This document shows, piece after piece, positions 23,269-30,811 of a stretch of 38,007 nt of DNA. The notes under the pieces are model-generated. The model did no database searches and was not told where the DNA came from. It was given only the letters and a program-made list of their open reading frames with translations. The stretch comes from Caryophanales bacterium UBA3935 (lineage in GTDB: Bacteria > Bacillota_I > Bacilli_A > ML615J-28 > CAG-698). Numbering within the stretch: position 1 is the first letter of the stretch; every line of letters begins with the position of its first letter. The DNA lies in the NCBI GenBank assembly GCA_002385755.1, contig DGED01000044.1, positions 7,870-45,876 on the forward strand. The letters run 5' to 3'. Position numbers and translations under genes: made by a program.

Positions 23269-25273
23269 CGTCTCCGCCTTCGGGTTTATCGGTCTTTTTC
23301 GCATTTTGCATCGCCTCGAGTTGCTTGCGATAAATCTCCTGTAATTCTTCTTCTTTTTCTTTCGCTATTCTCTCGGCTTCTTCTTTGGCTTTTTTCTTTT
23401 CCCACCAAGCGAGCTGACCGGTGTTGACAAGCTCATAAATATCTTCTTTGGTCAAGGTTTCAATCTCGATCAGATGCTCGGCGATTAATTTTAAGAGATC
23501 TTTATTGTCGACTAATATTTTTTTCGCTTTTTCGTAGCATTCGTCGATAATCTCTCTTATCGCCTGGTCGATTTCCAACGCCACCTGGTCGGAAAAGTTT
23601 TTGTCTTTCATATAGTCGCGACCCAAAAATACTTGGTCGGCGGCGCGCTCGTATTGAATCGGCCCGAGTTTGCTCATCCCATATTCGGTGACCATTGCCC
23701 GGGCGATCATCGTCGCCTTTTGGAAGTCGCTGTGAGCGCCGGTCGTCATCTCGTTAAACATCAGTTCTTCCGCCACTCTTCCCGCGAGCAACCCGACGAT
23801 CGTATCGAGCAGCCCCGATTTCGTGCGCAGGAAACGCTCTTCTTCCGGCGTCATCAAGTTATAACCGCCATACTCGCCGCGGGGAACGATCGTTACTTTT
23901 TGCACGATCTCGGCGTTATCAAGCTTAACCCCGATAACGGCGTGTCCGGCTTCATGATACGCGACAATCCGTTTTTCGAATTCCGAGTACTTACGGCTCC
24001 GTTTCGCCGGCCCCATCAAGACGCGGTCAACGGCCTCGTCGATATCGTAAATCTTGACTTCCTTCCGGCCTTCGCGCGCCGCGAGCAACGCGGCCTCGTT
24101 AAGCAAGTTTTCCAGGTCGGCGCCGGAAAATCCCGGCGTCCTTTTCGCCACGTCCTCGAGATTGACTTTCGGGGATATTTTTTTGTTCCGCGCGTGCACC
24201 TTTAGAATGTCGGTGCGGCCTTTCACGTCGGGATTGGAAATCCTTATTTGTCGGTCGAAACGTCCGGGGCGGAGCAACGCCGGGTCCAAGACGTCCACGC
24301 GGTTAGTCGCCGCCATCACGATCACGCCGGAATTTTCCTGAAATCCGTCCATTTCAACCAGGAGCTGATTGAGCGTCTGTTCCCTTTCGTCATGGCCGCC
24401 GCCCAAGCCGGTTCCTCTTTGCCGGCCGACGGCGTCCAACTCGTCGATAAACACAATGCAGGGGGGATTCTGCTTCGCCTGACGGAACATGTCGCGAACG
24501 CGGCTGGCGCCGACGCCGACGAACATCTCCACGAATTCGCTACCCGATATCGAATAAAACGGCACTTTGGCCTCGCCGGCGACCGCTCTGGCGAGCAAAG
24601 TCTTACCGGTTCCCGGCGGCCCGACCAAAAGTATTCCCTTGGGAATCCGAGCGCCGATTTCAAAATATTTTTTCGGGTATTTCAAAAAGTCGATTACTTC
24701 TTCTAGTTCTTGTTTTTCTTCGTCCAAGCCGGCGACATCCCTGAACGTCGTCCGCGAGTGACGGGCAAGTCGGGCGCGGCTGCGGCCGAATTCAAAAGCC
24801 CGGTTCGTGCCCGCGGCTCCCCCGGCGCTGCGCATGAAAAAGATTATCATCCCGACAACCAATAATATCGGCAGGACGACCAAAACAATAATCGAGAACC
24901 AGTCAATGGAACTCATTTTTTTATAATCGACATCGACATTATTTTGCACGAAAATTGGCAAAATCTCGTTATCGAGCGAAGTCTCGGGAATCATAACAGT
25001 GTAACGGGCCTTTTGATTCTCAGAATCGCGGTAATCGCCCGAGATATTAACGTAACCGATATTATCGCCTCCGAGCGGGGTGATAGTGGCGTTTTCGATC
25101 CGGCCCTCGATCACGTATTGCCGGAAATCGTTATAATTAAGCTTGTCCGGCTTGCCCGAGGCGTTGCGCATAAATATAATAACGCCGACTATCAGCAAAG
25201 TGATTATTGCAATAATGCCGATATCGGCTTTTTTTATTCCTTTGGGTTTCAACTGTTGTGGTCCTTGTGACAT
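23255..25273 (-). CDS. ftsH: ATP-dependent membrane zinc protease FtsH
   Basis: 672 residues. A membrane AAA+ metalloprotease degrading membrane and soluble proteins. Seen: two TM helices (about 18-36 and 124-147) flanking a small extracytoplasmic domain, Walker A GPPGTGKT, Walker [17 protein letters not shown], the SRH region [20 protein letters not shown], and zinc motif HEAGH. The C-terminal tail is unusually rich in Lys and Glu ([19 protein letters not shown]) and probably forms a coiled coil. GGAGG lies 6 bases before the ATG, 11 bases after hpt. Confidence 0.98.
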   Translation of the reverse strand: MSQGPQQLKPKGIKKADIGIIAIITLLIVGVIIFMRNASGKPDKLNYNDFRQYVIEGRIENATITPLGGDNIGYVNISGDYRDSENQKARYTVMIPETSLDNEILPIFVQNNVDVDYKKMSSIDWFSIIVLVVLPILLVVGMIIFFMRSAGGAAGTNRAFEFGRSRARLARHSRTTFRDVAGLDEEKQELEEVIDFLKYPKKYFEIGARIPKGILLVGPPGTGKTLLARAVAGEAKVPFYSISGSEFVEMFVGVGASRVRDMFRQAKQNPPCIVFIDELDAVGRQRGTGLGGGHDEREQTLNQLLVEMDGFQENSGVIVMAATNRVDVLDPALLRPGRFDRQIRISNPDVKGRTDILKVHARNKKISPKVNLEDVAKRTPGFSGADLENLLNEAALLAAREGRKEVKIYDIDEAVDRVLMGPAKRSRKYSEFEKRIVAYHEAGHAVIGVKLDNAEIVQKVTIVPRGEYGGYNLMTPEEERFLRTKSGLLDTIVGLLAGRVAEELMFNEMTTGAHSDFQKATMIARAMVTEYGMSKLGPIQYERAADQVFLGRDYMKDKNFSDQVALEIDQAIREIIDECYEKAKKILVDNKDLLKLIAEHLIEIETLTKEDIYELVNTGQLAWWEKKKAKEEAERIAKEKEEELQEIYRKQLEAMQNAKKTDKPEGGDDATG

Positions 25274-25284
25274 TAAAATCCTCC

Positions 25285-25842
25285 TTATTTCTTGTAAACG
25301 GCTTCTTTAAGAACGCCGACATAGTCCAGGTTGCGGTAAAGCTCGTCATAATCCAAACCAAACCCGACAACGAATTTATTGGGGATGGTTTTGCCGATAT
25401 ATTTGGGTGTTACGGTATTGACCGTTCTCCCGGCTGGTTTGTCCAAAAGCGTTACGATTTCGATGCTTTTGGCGCCGCGGTCCTGGAAAAGATTCATTAC
25501 TTCCTGAATCGTGAGACCGGTATCGATAATATCCTCAACAATTATAACGTGACGGTCTTTAACCGGCGTTATCATATCTTTGAGAATCATCACGGCCCCC
25601 TTGGACTTGACGCCGCTGTAACTGCTCGCCTGGATAAAGTCGATTTCCGTCTCGCATTTGATGTGTTTCATCAGTTCCGCCATGAAGGGAATGCTTCCTT
25701 TGAGAAGCCCTACCAGGATCGGTCTTTTTCCGCGATATTCCTCGGTCAGTTTCTCGCCGAACTTTTCGCAAATACCCGCTATTTCTTCCCGGGTTAAAAT
25801 GATTTCATCGATAAAATCATCTTTTAAAATATCATCCTTCAT
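25285..25842 (-). CDS. hpt: Hypoxanthine-guanine phosphoribosyltransferase
   Basis: 185 residues; purine salvage enzyme making IMP/GMP from hypoxanthine/guanine and PRPP. Seen: VGLLKGSIPFMAEL, the flexible loop region ASSYSGVKSKG, the PRPP-binding motif IVEDIIDTGLT and a C-terminal FVVGFGLDYDELYRNL. It overlaps the end of tilS by 11 bases and precedes ftsH, the same order as in Bacillus subtilis. Confidence 0.96.
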   Translation of the reverse strand: MKDDILKDDFIDEIILTREEIAGICEKFGEKLTEEYRGKRPILVGLLKGSIPFMAELMKHIKCETEIDFIQASSYSGVKSKGAVMILKDMITPVKDRHVIIVEDIIDTGLTIQEVMNLFQDRGAKSIEIVTLLDKPAGRTVNTVTPKYIGKTIPNKFVVGFGLDYDELYRNLDYVGVLKEAVYKK

Positions 25843-27160
25843 ATCTTTCCACCCTTATCAATATGTTTCTTTCCTTGATTTTTTGTAGGCGCCGGCTCCG
25901 GGCGATGCCCGGAACGGCGATTATTTCCCCGTCTTTCTCGATTACGAGGATTTTTTCTCTCGTTAATATGCCGATTTTTTTATCGATAAGCAAGTCTTTT
26001 ATTTTTTTATAACCGGAGGAAAGTAAAATTCTGTCGCCCGGTTTCCGGGACCGGACTCTTACCGGCAACATAGCATTATTATACCATACTTCATCAGGTT
26101 TTAAAATGTCCATTTGATTTATTTTAAGAACATTTACCGATATACTGTCATTTATCGCGTATATTCCGGGCTTCGAGATTTCAACGTCGAAAACCGGTTT
26201 TATGATCTCGCCGTCATATAAACTAACGACGCCATACTCCTTCACAACCGTGAATTGGTTTTTAAAATAAACCTTCAAGTTTTTTTTCGCCGAATGGATT
26301 AATTTTATTATCTCGCCGACGTTGCTTTTGCTCGGGCGATAGCGCTTTAGGATTGCGAACAACACCTCGTACTGTAGAAATTCCGACAATTTGGCGAATT
26401 CATCGCGGGAAAAGCTGATTTTCTTACCGTCGCTTTCAATCATCTCGTTTATAATTTCTCCGACGCGGGTCGCGACGACTTCCCAAGCCCCGGTAAGCGT
26501 CTCGGAAAATTCCCGGAATTTATCGTGAATATCAGTTTCCTCCGCGACCAACGACGGGACGATATTCCGCCTAATCCGGTTTCGGGTATAAGTGTCGGAA
26601 AAATTGCTTTCGTCCTGAAAATATTTAACGCCCGTCATTTCCGCATAAGCGTAAATTTCCGCTTTAGTAATATTGGAAAGCGGCCTGACAAGCAAATAAT
26701 CGCCGGCGTTAACGACCGGGGCGATCCCGGCATAACCTTTAAGACCGCTGCCGCGCATAATCCGCATGATCACCGTTTCCGTGTTGTCGTCGGCATGATG
26801 ACCGGTCAATAAATAATCGGCGTTAATCTCTTTCATGACGCCGTCGAAAAAGGCGTATCTTTCGCGACGCGCATAATCCTGAAAATTAGCGTCGTCGTTC
26901 GCTTCCAAGCGATGGAGATGACACTTAATATTATGACGCAAACAAAAGGTTTTTATATATTTTTCTTCGTCTTTTGATTGCTTTCGCACCTGGTGATTTA
27001 TATGGGCTACTTCGATGGCAAAGTCAAATCGCGCCTTTAGCTCTATGAAAATCTCAAGCAAGACCATCGAATCGACGCCCGCCGAAACGGCGATCACAAT
27101 TTTTTTATTATTCAATTGTAATTTGTTTTTCTCAAAAAAATCAATAACGCGGTCAATCAT
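25832..27160 (-). CDS. tilS: tRNA(Ile)-lysidine synthetase
   Basis: 442 residues. Converts C34 of tRNA-Ile2 to lysidine so that it reads AUA. Seen: PP-loop VIAVSAGVDSMVLL at about residues 22-35 (the usual SGG is SAG here, a variant tolerated in the family), YLLTGHHADDNTET, YFQDESNFSDTYTRNRIR, and a C-terminal domain with VRSRKPGDRI. GAGG lies 7 bases before the ATG. First gene of the tilS-hpt-ftsH-rqcP operon. Confidence 0.96.
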   Translation of the reverse strand: MIDRVIDFFEKNKLQLNNKKIVIAVSAGVDSMVLLEIFIELKARFDFAIEVAHINHQVRKQSKDEEKYIKTFCLRHNIKCHLHRLEANDDANFQDYARRERYAFFDGVMKEINADYLLTGHHADDNTETVIMRIMRGSGLKGYAGIAPVVNAGDYLLVRPLSNITKAEIYAYAEMTGVKYFQDESNFSDTYTRNRIRRNIVPSLVAEETDIHDKFREFSETLTGAWEVVATRVGEIINEMIESDGKKISFSRDEFAKLSEFLQYEVLFAILKRYRPSKSNVGEIIKLIHSAKKNLKVYFKNQFTVVKEYGVVSLYDGEIIKPVFDVEISKPGIYAINDSISVNVLKINQMDILKPDEVWYNNAMLPVRVRSRKPGDRILLSSGYKKIKDLLIDKKIGILTREKILVIEKDGEIIAVPGIARSRRLQKIKERNILIRVERYEG

Positions 27161-27178
27161 TATTTACCTCATTATATT

Positions 27179-27207
27179 ATTATACAATAATAGCATTTTA
27201 TCTTCAA
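27179..27207 (-). promoter_or_regulatory. Promoter of the tilS operon
   Basis: Minus strand TTGAAG (27207-27202), 17 bases, TATAAT (27184-27179), 18 bases before the tilS ATG. Confidence 0.75.
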
Positions 27208-27240
27208 TTAATTTGTTCAATTTTTAAAATAATGAATTTG

Positions 27241-27274
27241 AAAATAAAAAATGAGTTTTCACTGAAAACTCATT
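27241..27274 (-). terminator. Terminator of the ddl operon
   Basis: An 11-bp stem AATGAGTTTTC / GAAAACTCATT with a 3-base loop (27250-27274), overlapping the ddl stop codon. On the minus strand it is followed by TTTTATTTT. Confidence 0.85.
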
Positions 27275-28394
27275 ATTTTTTGAGACCGCTTTTTGTAAAT
27301 AAGACATTGGATGGAAAAGAAGTGACTTTTAAGTCTTTGTCATACTTATCTTTTACCGCCTGGTTAATCATTTTATTGATTAAATCGGGAAACGGCGTTT
27401 TCTCTTCGAACAAATAAAAGGCAAGCGAGCCGGGAATCGTGTTGATTTCGTTGACGTATAGGACTTCTTCGGCGGTATCATATAAATAGTCAATCCTGAT
27501 GACGCCTTGCGTGCGGAAGGCGGTCGCGATTCTTTCGCTCGCCGCGGCGACTGCGCCCACAAGACTCGGGGAAAGATTAGCGGGGATTTCCCGGCTTGAG
27601 TCAACCGGCAAGTACTTGTCGTCAAAAGTCAGAAAAGCATTCCCGCTTTTGACTTCCTCGATTTCCGAGAGTCGGTGCTCGCCATCCGTTTTCAATACCG
27701 CTTGATTTAATTCGCGATAACCGACAAGTTTCTTTTCGACGATTATATCGTCGTCATATTTAACGACGTAATTTAGGGCTTTGATTAACTCGTCGCGGTC
27801 TTCGGCGATCTTTATCCCGATGCTCGAGCCGAGCGACACCGGTTTCACAATCAAAGGATATCCCAATTCGGAACTCTTCTCCAAAACGGTGAAAACATCT
27901 CTTTTATAATCCTTCAGGCTGAAGTAAAAATAAGGAACGACGGGGAGACCGATTTCCGAAAGCAACAATTTTGTGTAGTATTTATTTTGGAGCAACGCCG
28001 CGGGAAGAACCGGGCTTCCGGCGTACGGGACGCCTAAAACATTGAAGAAACCGGCGAGACTCCCGTCCTCGACGTTATTGCCGTGAGCGACCGGAACGAC
28101 GACATCTATCGGCTTTCTATATTTAGCAGGCAGGAAAGGTTTTATTCCTTTCAAGCGCAGGCGACCGTCGCGCTTATACGGAGCGACGGGATAATGTTTG
28201 AAACCGGGCTTTCGGAAAGTTTCAAGACTGTCAAACCGGGGTCCGACCCAAAACTCGCCCTTTTTGGTAATGTAAATATGAATAACGTCATAACGAGCGC
28301 GATCGATCGCGTGGCTGACTTGTATCATCGACAAAATCGAGATCTCATGCTCGACCGAATTGCCGCCAAAAACGACGGCGATTCTTTTTTTCAT
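27273..28394 (-). CDS. ddl: D-alanine--D-alanine ligase
   Basis: 373 residues; ATP-grasp ligase forming D-Ala-D-Ala for the peptidoglycan pentapeptide. Seen: VVFGGNSVEHEISILSM, VPVAHGNNVEDGSLAGFF, LGYPLIVKPVSLGSSIGI, IIVEKKLVGYRELN and YVNEINTIPGSLAFYLFE. D-Ala specificity is inferred from family; I cannot exclude D-Ala-D-Ser or D-Ala-D-Lac specificity without the binding-loop comparison. GAGGGGG lies 6 bases before the ATG at 28394, which is preferred over the longer frame. It directly follows the MurF-like gene, so the two last enzymes of the pentapeptide branch are made together. Confidence 0.93.
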   Translation of the reverse strand: MKKRIAVVFGGNSVEHEISILSMIQVSHAIDRARYDVIHIYITKKGEFWVGPRFDSLETFRKPGFKHYPVAPYKRDGRLRLKGIKPFLPAKYRKPIDVVVPVAHGNNVEDGSLAGFFNVLGVPYAGSPVLPAALLQNKYYTKLLLSEIGLPVVPYFYFSLKDYKRDVFTVLEKSSELGYPLIVKPVSLGSSIGIKIAEDRDELIKALNYVVKYDDDIIVEKKLVGYRELNQAVLKTDGEHRLSEIEEVKSGNAFLTFDDKYLPVDSSREIPANLSPSLVGAVAAASERIATAFRTQGVIRIDYLYDTAEEVLYVNEINTIPGSLAFYLFEEKTPFPDLINKMINQAVKDKYDKDLKVTSFPSNVLFTKSGLKK

Positions 28395-28434
28395 ATATAT
28401 CCCCCTCACGTTTTATCATTAAAGTAACCCCTTA

Positions 28435-29982
28435 TTAAATTTTATAGATATCGGCGATGTCGTTTTCTACCAGAACGGTCGCCGCGGGAAATTCGCTTTT
28501 CACTCGCGCGATCGCTTCCCGGTAATCTTTGACGACGGAGAAATTGCTAAATCCGTAATCTTCAAGACCTTTCTTTATAATCAATCCCGTCGGGGACGAG
28601 ATCAAAACTACGTAATCGCAAACCGCGGCGATTTTTTCCGCCAACCCGTAATTGATCTCTTTTTCAAGCGGCCCGGTCTCGACAATTCCCGGCGTGATTA
28701 ATACTCGGGGTTTCTTTCCGCGGGCTAAGACTTCAAGAGCGCTCGCGAAACCGGCGGGATTGCTGTTATAGGCGTCTTCTAAAATCGTGTAACGACCGTC
28801 CTGCGCGACGCTGAGACGGTTTTTTACCGGCTCCAGACGCGCGGCCTGGAAAACTATCTCGCTTACGGGCACGCCCAATTCTTTCGCCAAGGCGAAAGAG
28901 GCGAGCAAATTATAAACATTATGACGCCCTAGAAGCAAGGTTTCGATTTCGGCCTCGCCGCCTGGATAGCGAACGGTAAATCGCAAACCCCGGGTATCGG
29001 CGACAATGTTTATAGCGCGGTAATCGGCCTCGCGGTTAATTCCGAAAGTAACAATCCGGGCGGAGGTCTTATATTCGCGGTTTGAAAGATGCTCGCAGTC
29101 GACATTGATAACGCCGACGCCGTCTGCGGGCAGACCGTCAATTAACGCCGTTTTTTCCGCGATAATATTATCCATCGACTTAAATGATTTAAGGTGTTGC
29201 GGGCCTACGGAGGTGACGACGCCGTAGCGCGGCCGCAGGAAATTGACAAGCTTTTTTATGTCGCCTTTTCGGCTCGCCCCCATCTCCGCGATAAACCACC
29301 CGTAGTCCGGGTAAAGTTTTTGATTAACGTTAAGGGCTATCCCGTTTGGCGTGTTATATGACTTGTCGGTGCAAAGAACCATTTCTTTTTCGCGCATCAT
29401 GGTAAAAAGAATATTTTTTGTCGTGGTTTTGCCGTAACTGCCGGTAACGCCGATTACCGTCGGGTTGTATTTTTTTAATTTTTTTCCCGCTTTCAGTTGA
29501 TAATAACGGGCGACGGCATATTCGACGGGATAAGCGATCGCCGCGGCCAAAAAAACAAACAACGGGAGCGAAAGATGAACGATCGCGAGCGACGAGTGAA
29601 GTTGCGGGAGGGGCAGGAGAAAATGCAAAAGCGTGCCGGAGATAATCGATATTAAAAAAAGCGTGACCAAAAGCCGCCGGACGCGCGGGGTTATTTTCAA
29701 TTTGATTATCGGCGGGCGTTTTTCATAAAAATATAACAGCGCCAGGGAGTAAATTAAATACAAAAGTTGCGCATACCAATACCCGGCCAGAAAAACCAAC
29801 GGCGCTAGCGGCAGTAAAAACACCCCGTTCCGGTAATAATAATATTTCAAAACCAGGGGAATCGATGAAAAGTGGTAATGACTTTGTTGGAAGAGGTTTG
29901 CCAAACGCGAAATCATAAGAAGTGTCAACAATACCCCGAAGAATAAAGAAAAATATTCAATGATGTTTTTTAGAATTTCCAT
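28435..29982 (-). CDS. Membrane-embedded MurF-like Mur ligase
   Basis: 515 residues. Residues 1-160 form about five TM helices (roughly 8-30, 52-70, 71-86, 101-123, 131-155). From 175 on it is a Mur ligase: P-loop VIGVTGSYGKTTTKN (177-190), ALNVNQ, AEMGASRKGDI, GPQHLKSF, GRHNVYNLLA and the MurF-type EDAYNSNPAGF, then VITPGIVE. EDAYNSNP and the ddl neighbour identify it as MurF-like, joining D-Ala-D-Ala to the UDP-MurNAc-tripeptide. Normal MurF has an N-terminal domain of about 85-110 residues that binds the UDP part; here this seems replaced by membrane helices. Whether the substrate is UDP-linked or lipid-linked is therefore open. GAGGG lies 5 bases before the ATG. Confidence 0.82.
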   Translation of the reverse strand: MEILKNIIEYFSLFFGVLLTLLMISRLANLFQQSHYHFSSIPLVLKYYYYRNGVFLLPLAPLVFLAGYWYAQLLYLIYSLALLYFYEKRPPIIKLKITPRVRRLLVTLFLISIISGTLLHFLLPLPQLHSSLAIVHLSLPLFVFLAAAIAYPVEYAVARYYQLKAGKKLKKYNPTVIGVTGSYGKTTTKNILFTMMREKEMVLCTDKSYNTPNGIALNVNQKLYPDYGWFIAEMGASRKGDIKKLVNFLRPRYGVVTSVGPQHLKSFKSMDNIIAEKTALIDGLPADGVGVINVDCEHLSNREYKTSARIVTFGINREADYRAINIVADTRGLRFTVRYPGGEAEIETLLLGRHNVYNLLASFALAKELGVPVSEIVFQAARLEPVKNRLSVAQDGRYTILEDAYNSNPAGFASALEVLARGKKPRVLITPGIVETGPLEKEINYGLAEKIAAVCDYVVLISSPTGLIIKKGLEDYGFSNFSVVKDYREAIARVKSEFPAATVLVENDIADIYKI

Positions 29983-29991
29983 AGCCGCCCT

Positions 29992-30732
29992 CTATAATAT
30001 TTTTTTTAGCGCGCGCAAAAATCTCTTTTCTTCCTGCAAGAAACAAAAATGACCGCTGTTATAAAAAGTGATTAATTCGGAACCGCGTATTAATTTTGCC
30101 ATTCGCAAGCCGTTCCGATAAGGAGTTTCCTCATCAAGCAAACCCCAAAACAAATACGCGGGGCAATTTATTTTTTTCATGTCTTTTCGGGAGTCGTGGT
30201 TAACCGCCTTTACCAGGATCTCCCGCATGACTCCGGTTGATTTCCGGTAATCGGCGGATCCCGAATTTGCGATTAATTTTTCATGCTTTTTGGGAAAGAA
30301 ATCTTTATAAACTTTTTTCAATATTTTGTAACGATATACCCGCAATCGCAGAAAAAAATTACGTTTTCTAATGCCGGCGGAACTGACCAGGATTAATTTC
30401 TCGGCCCCGCTTTCGGCGCAATAATTAAGAGCGATTCTCCCGCCGAAAGAATGAGCCACAATAACCGGGTTTGTTATCCCAAGCTCATCCAGGAGTTCCT
30501 TGAACGCCGCGGCATAATCGGAAACCGACATTGCCTTCCGCGGTATTTCGCTCTCCCCGAATCCGGGCAAGTCGATTCCCAGGACGCGGTATTCCGCCGC
30601 CAAAGCAGTCGCGATTTTTTCGAAACAGGAAAAATCTTGCCCCCAGCCGTGCAAAAAAACAATATCTTTCCCGGTCCCCGAAGAATAATACGCCACTTTA
30701 CCGAAAGTCGAAACAAAAGTGTTTTTTTCCAT
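29992..30732 (-). CDS. Alpha/beta-fold hydrolase
   Basis: 246 residues with an intact triad: nucleophile Ser in VAHSFGGRIAL, Asp in WGLLDEETP and His in NSGHFCFL. The oxyanion motif VFLHGWGQD and the GIDLPGFGES loop are present. There is no signal peptide. Substrate unknown; the position 9 bases before the MurF-like gene suggests a wall-linked or housekeeping esterase or lipase role. No ribosome binding site is visible before the ATG at 30732. A TATAAT box ends only 5 bases upstream, suggesting a leaderless message. Confidence 0.88.
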   Translation of the reverse strand: MEKNTFVSTFGKVAYYSSGTGKDIVFLHGWGQDFSCFEKIATALAAEYRVLGIDLPGFGESEIPRKAMSVSDYAAAFKELLDELGITNPVIVAHSFGGRIALNYCAESGAEKLILVSSAGIRKRNFFLRLRVYRYKILKKVYKDFFPKKHEKLIANSGSADYRKSTGVMREILVKAVNHDSRKDMKKINCPAYLFWGLLDEETPYRNGLRMAKLIRGSELITFYNSGHFCFLQEEKRFLRALKKIL

Positions 30733-30737
30733 ATACA

Positions 30738-30743
30738 ATTATA
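30738..30743 (-). promoter_or_regulatory. Possible -10 box for the hydrolase-MurF-ddl operon
   Basis: Minus strand TATAAT, 5 bases before the ATG at 30732. It lies between the ltaS terminator and the gene. No -35 match is seen at 16-18 bases. Transcription would start at about the A of the ATG. Confidence 0.4.
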
Positions 30744-30780
30744 TGTTTTTCCAAGCGTTAGTATACTTGCAACGCCTTCA

Positions 30781-30808
30781 AGAAAAAGGTCGAAAATATA
30801 ATCGACCT
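30781..30808 (-). terminator. ltaS terminator
   Basis: Stem AGGTCGA / TCGACCT (30787-30808) with an 8-base loop, immediately after the ltaS stop. On the minus strand it is followed by TTTTTCT. Confidence 0.75.
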
Positions 30809-30811
30809 CAT

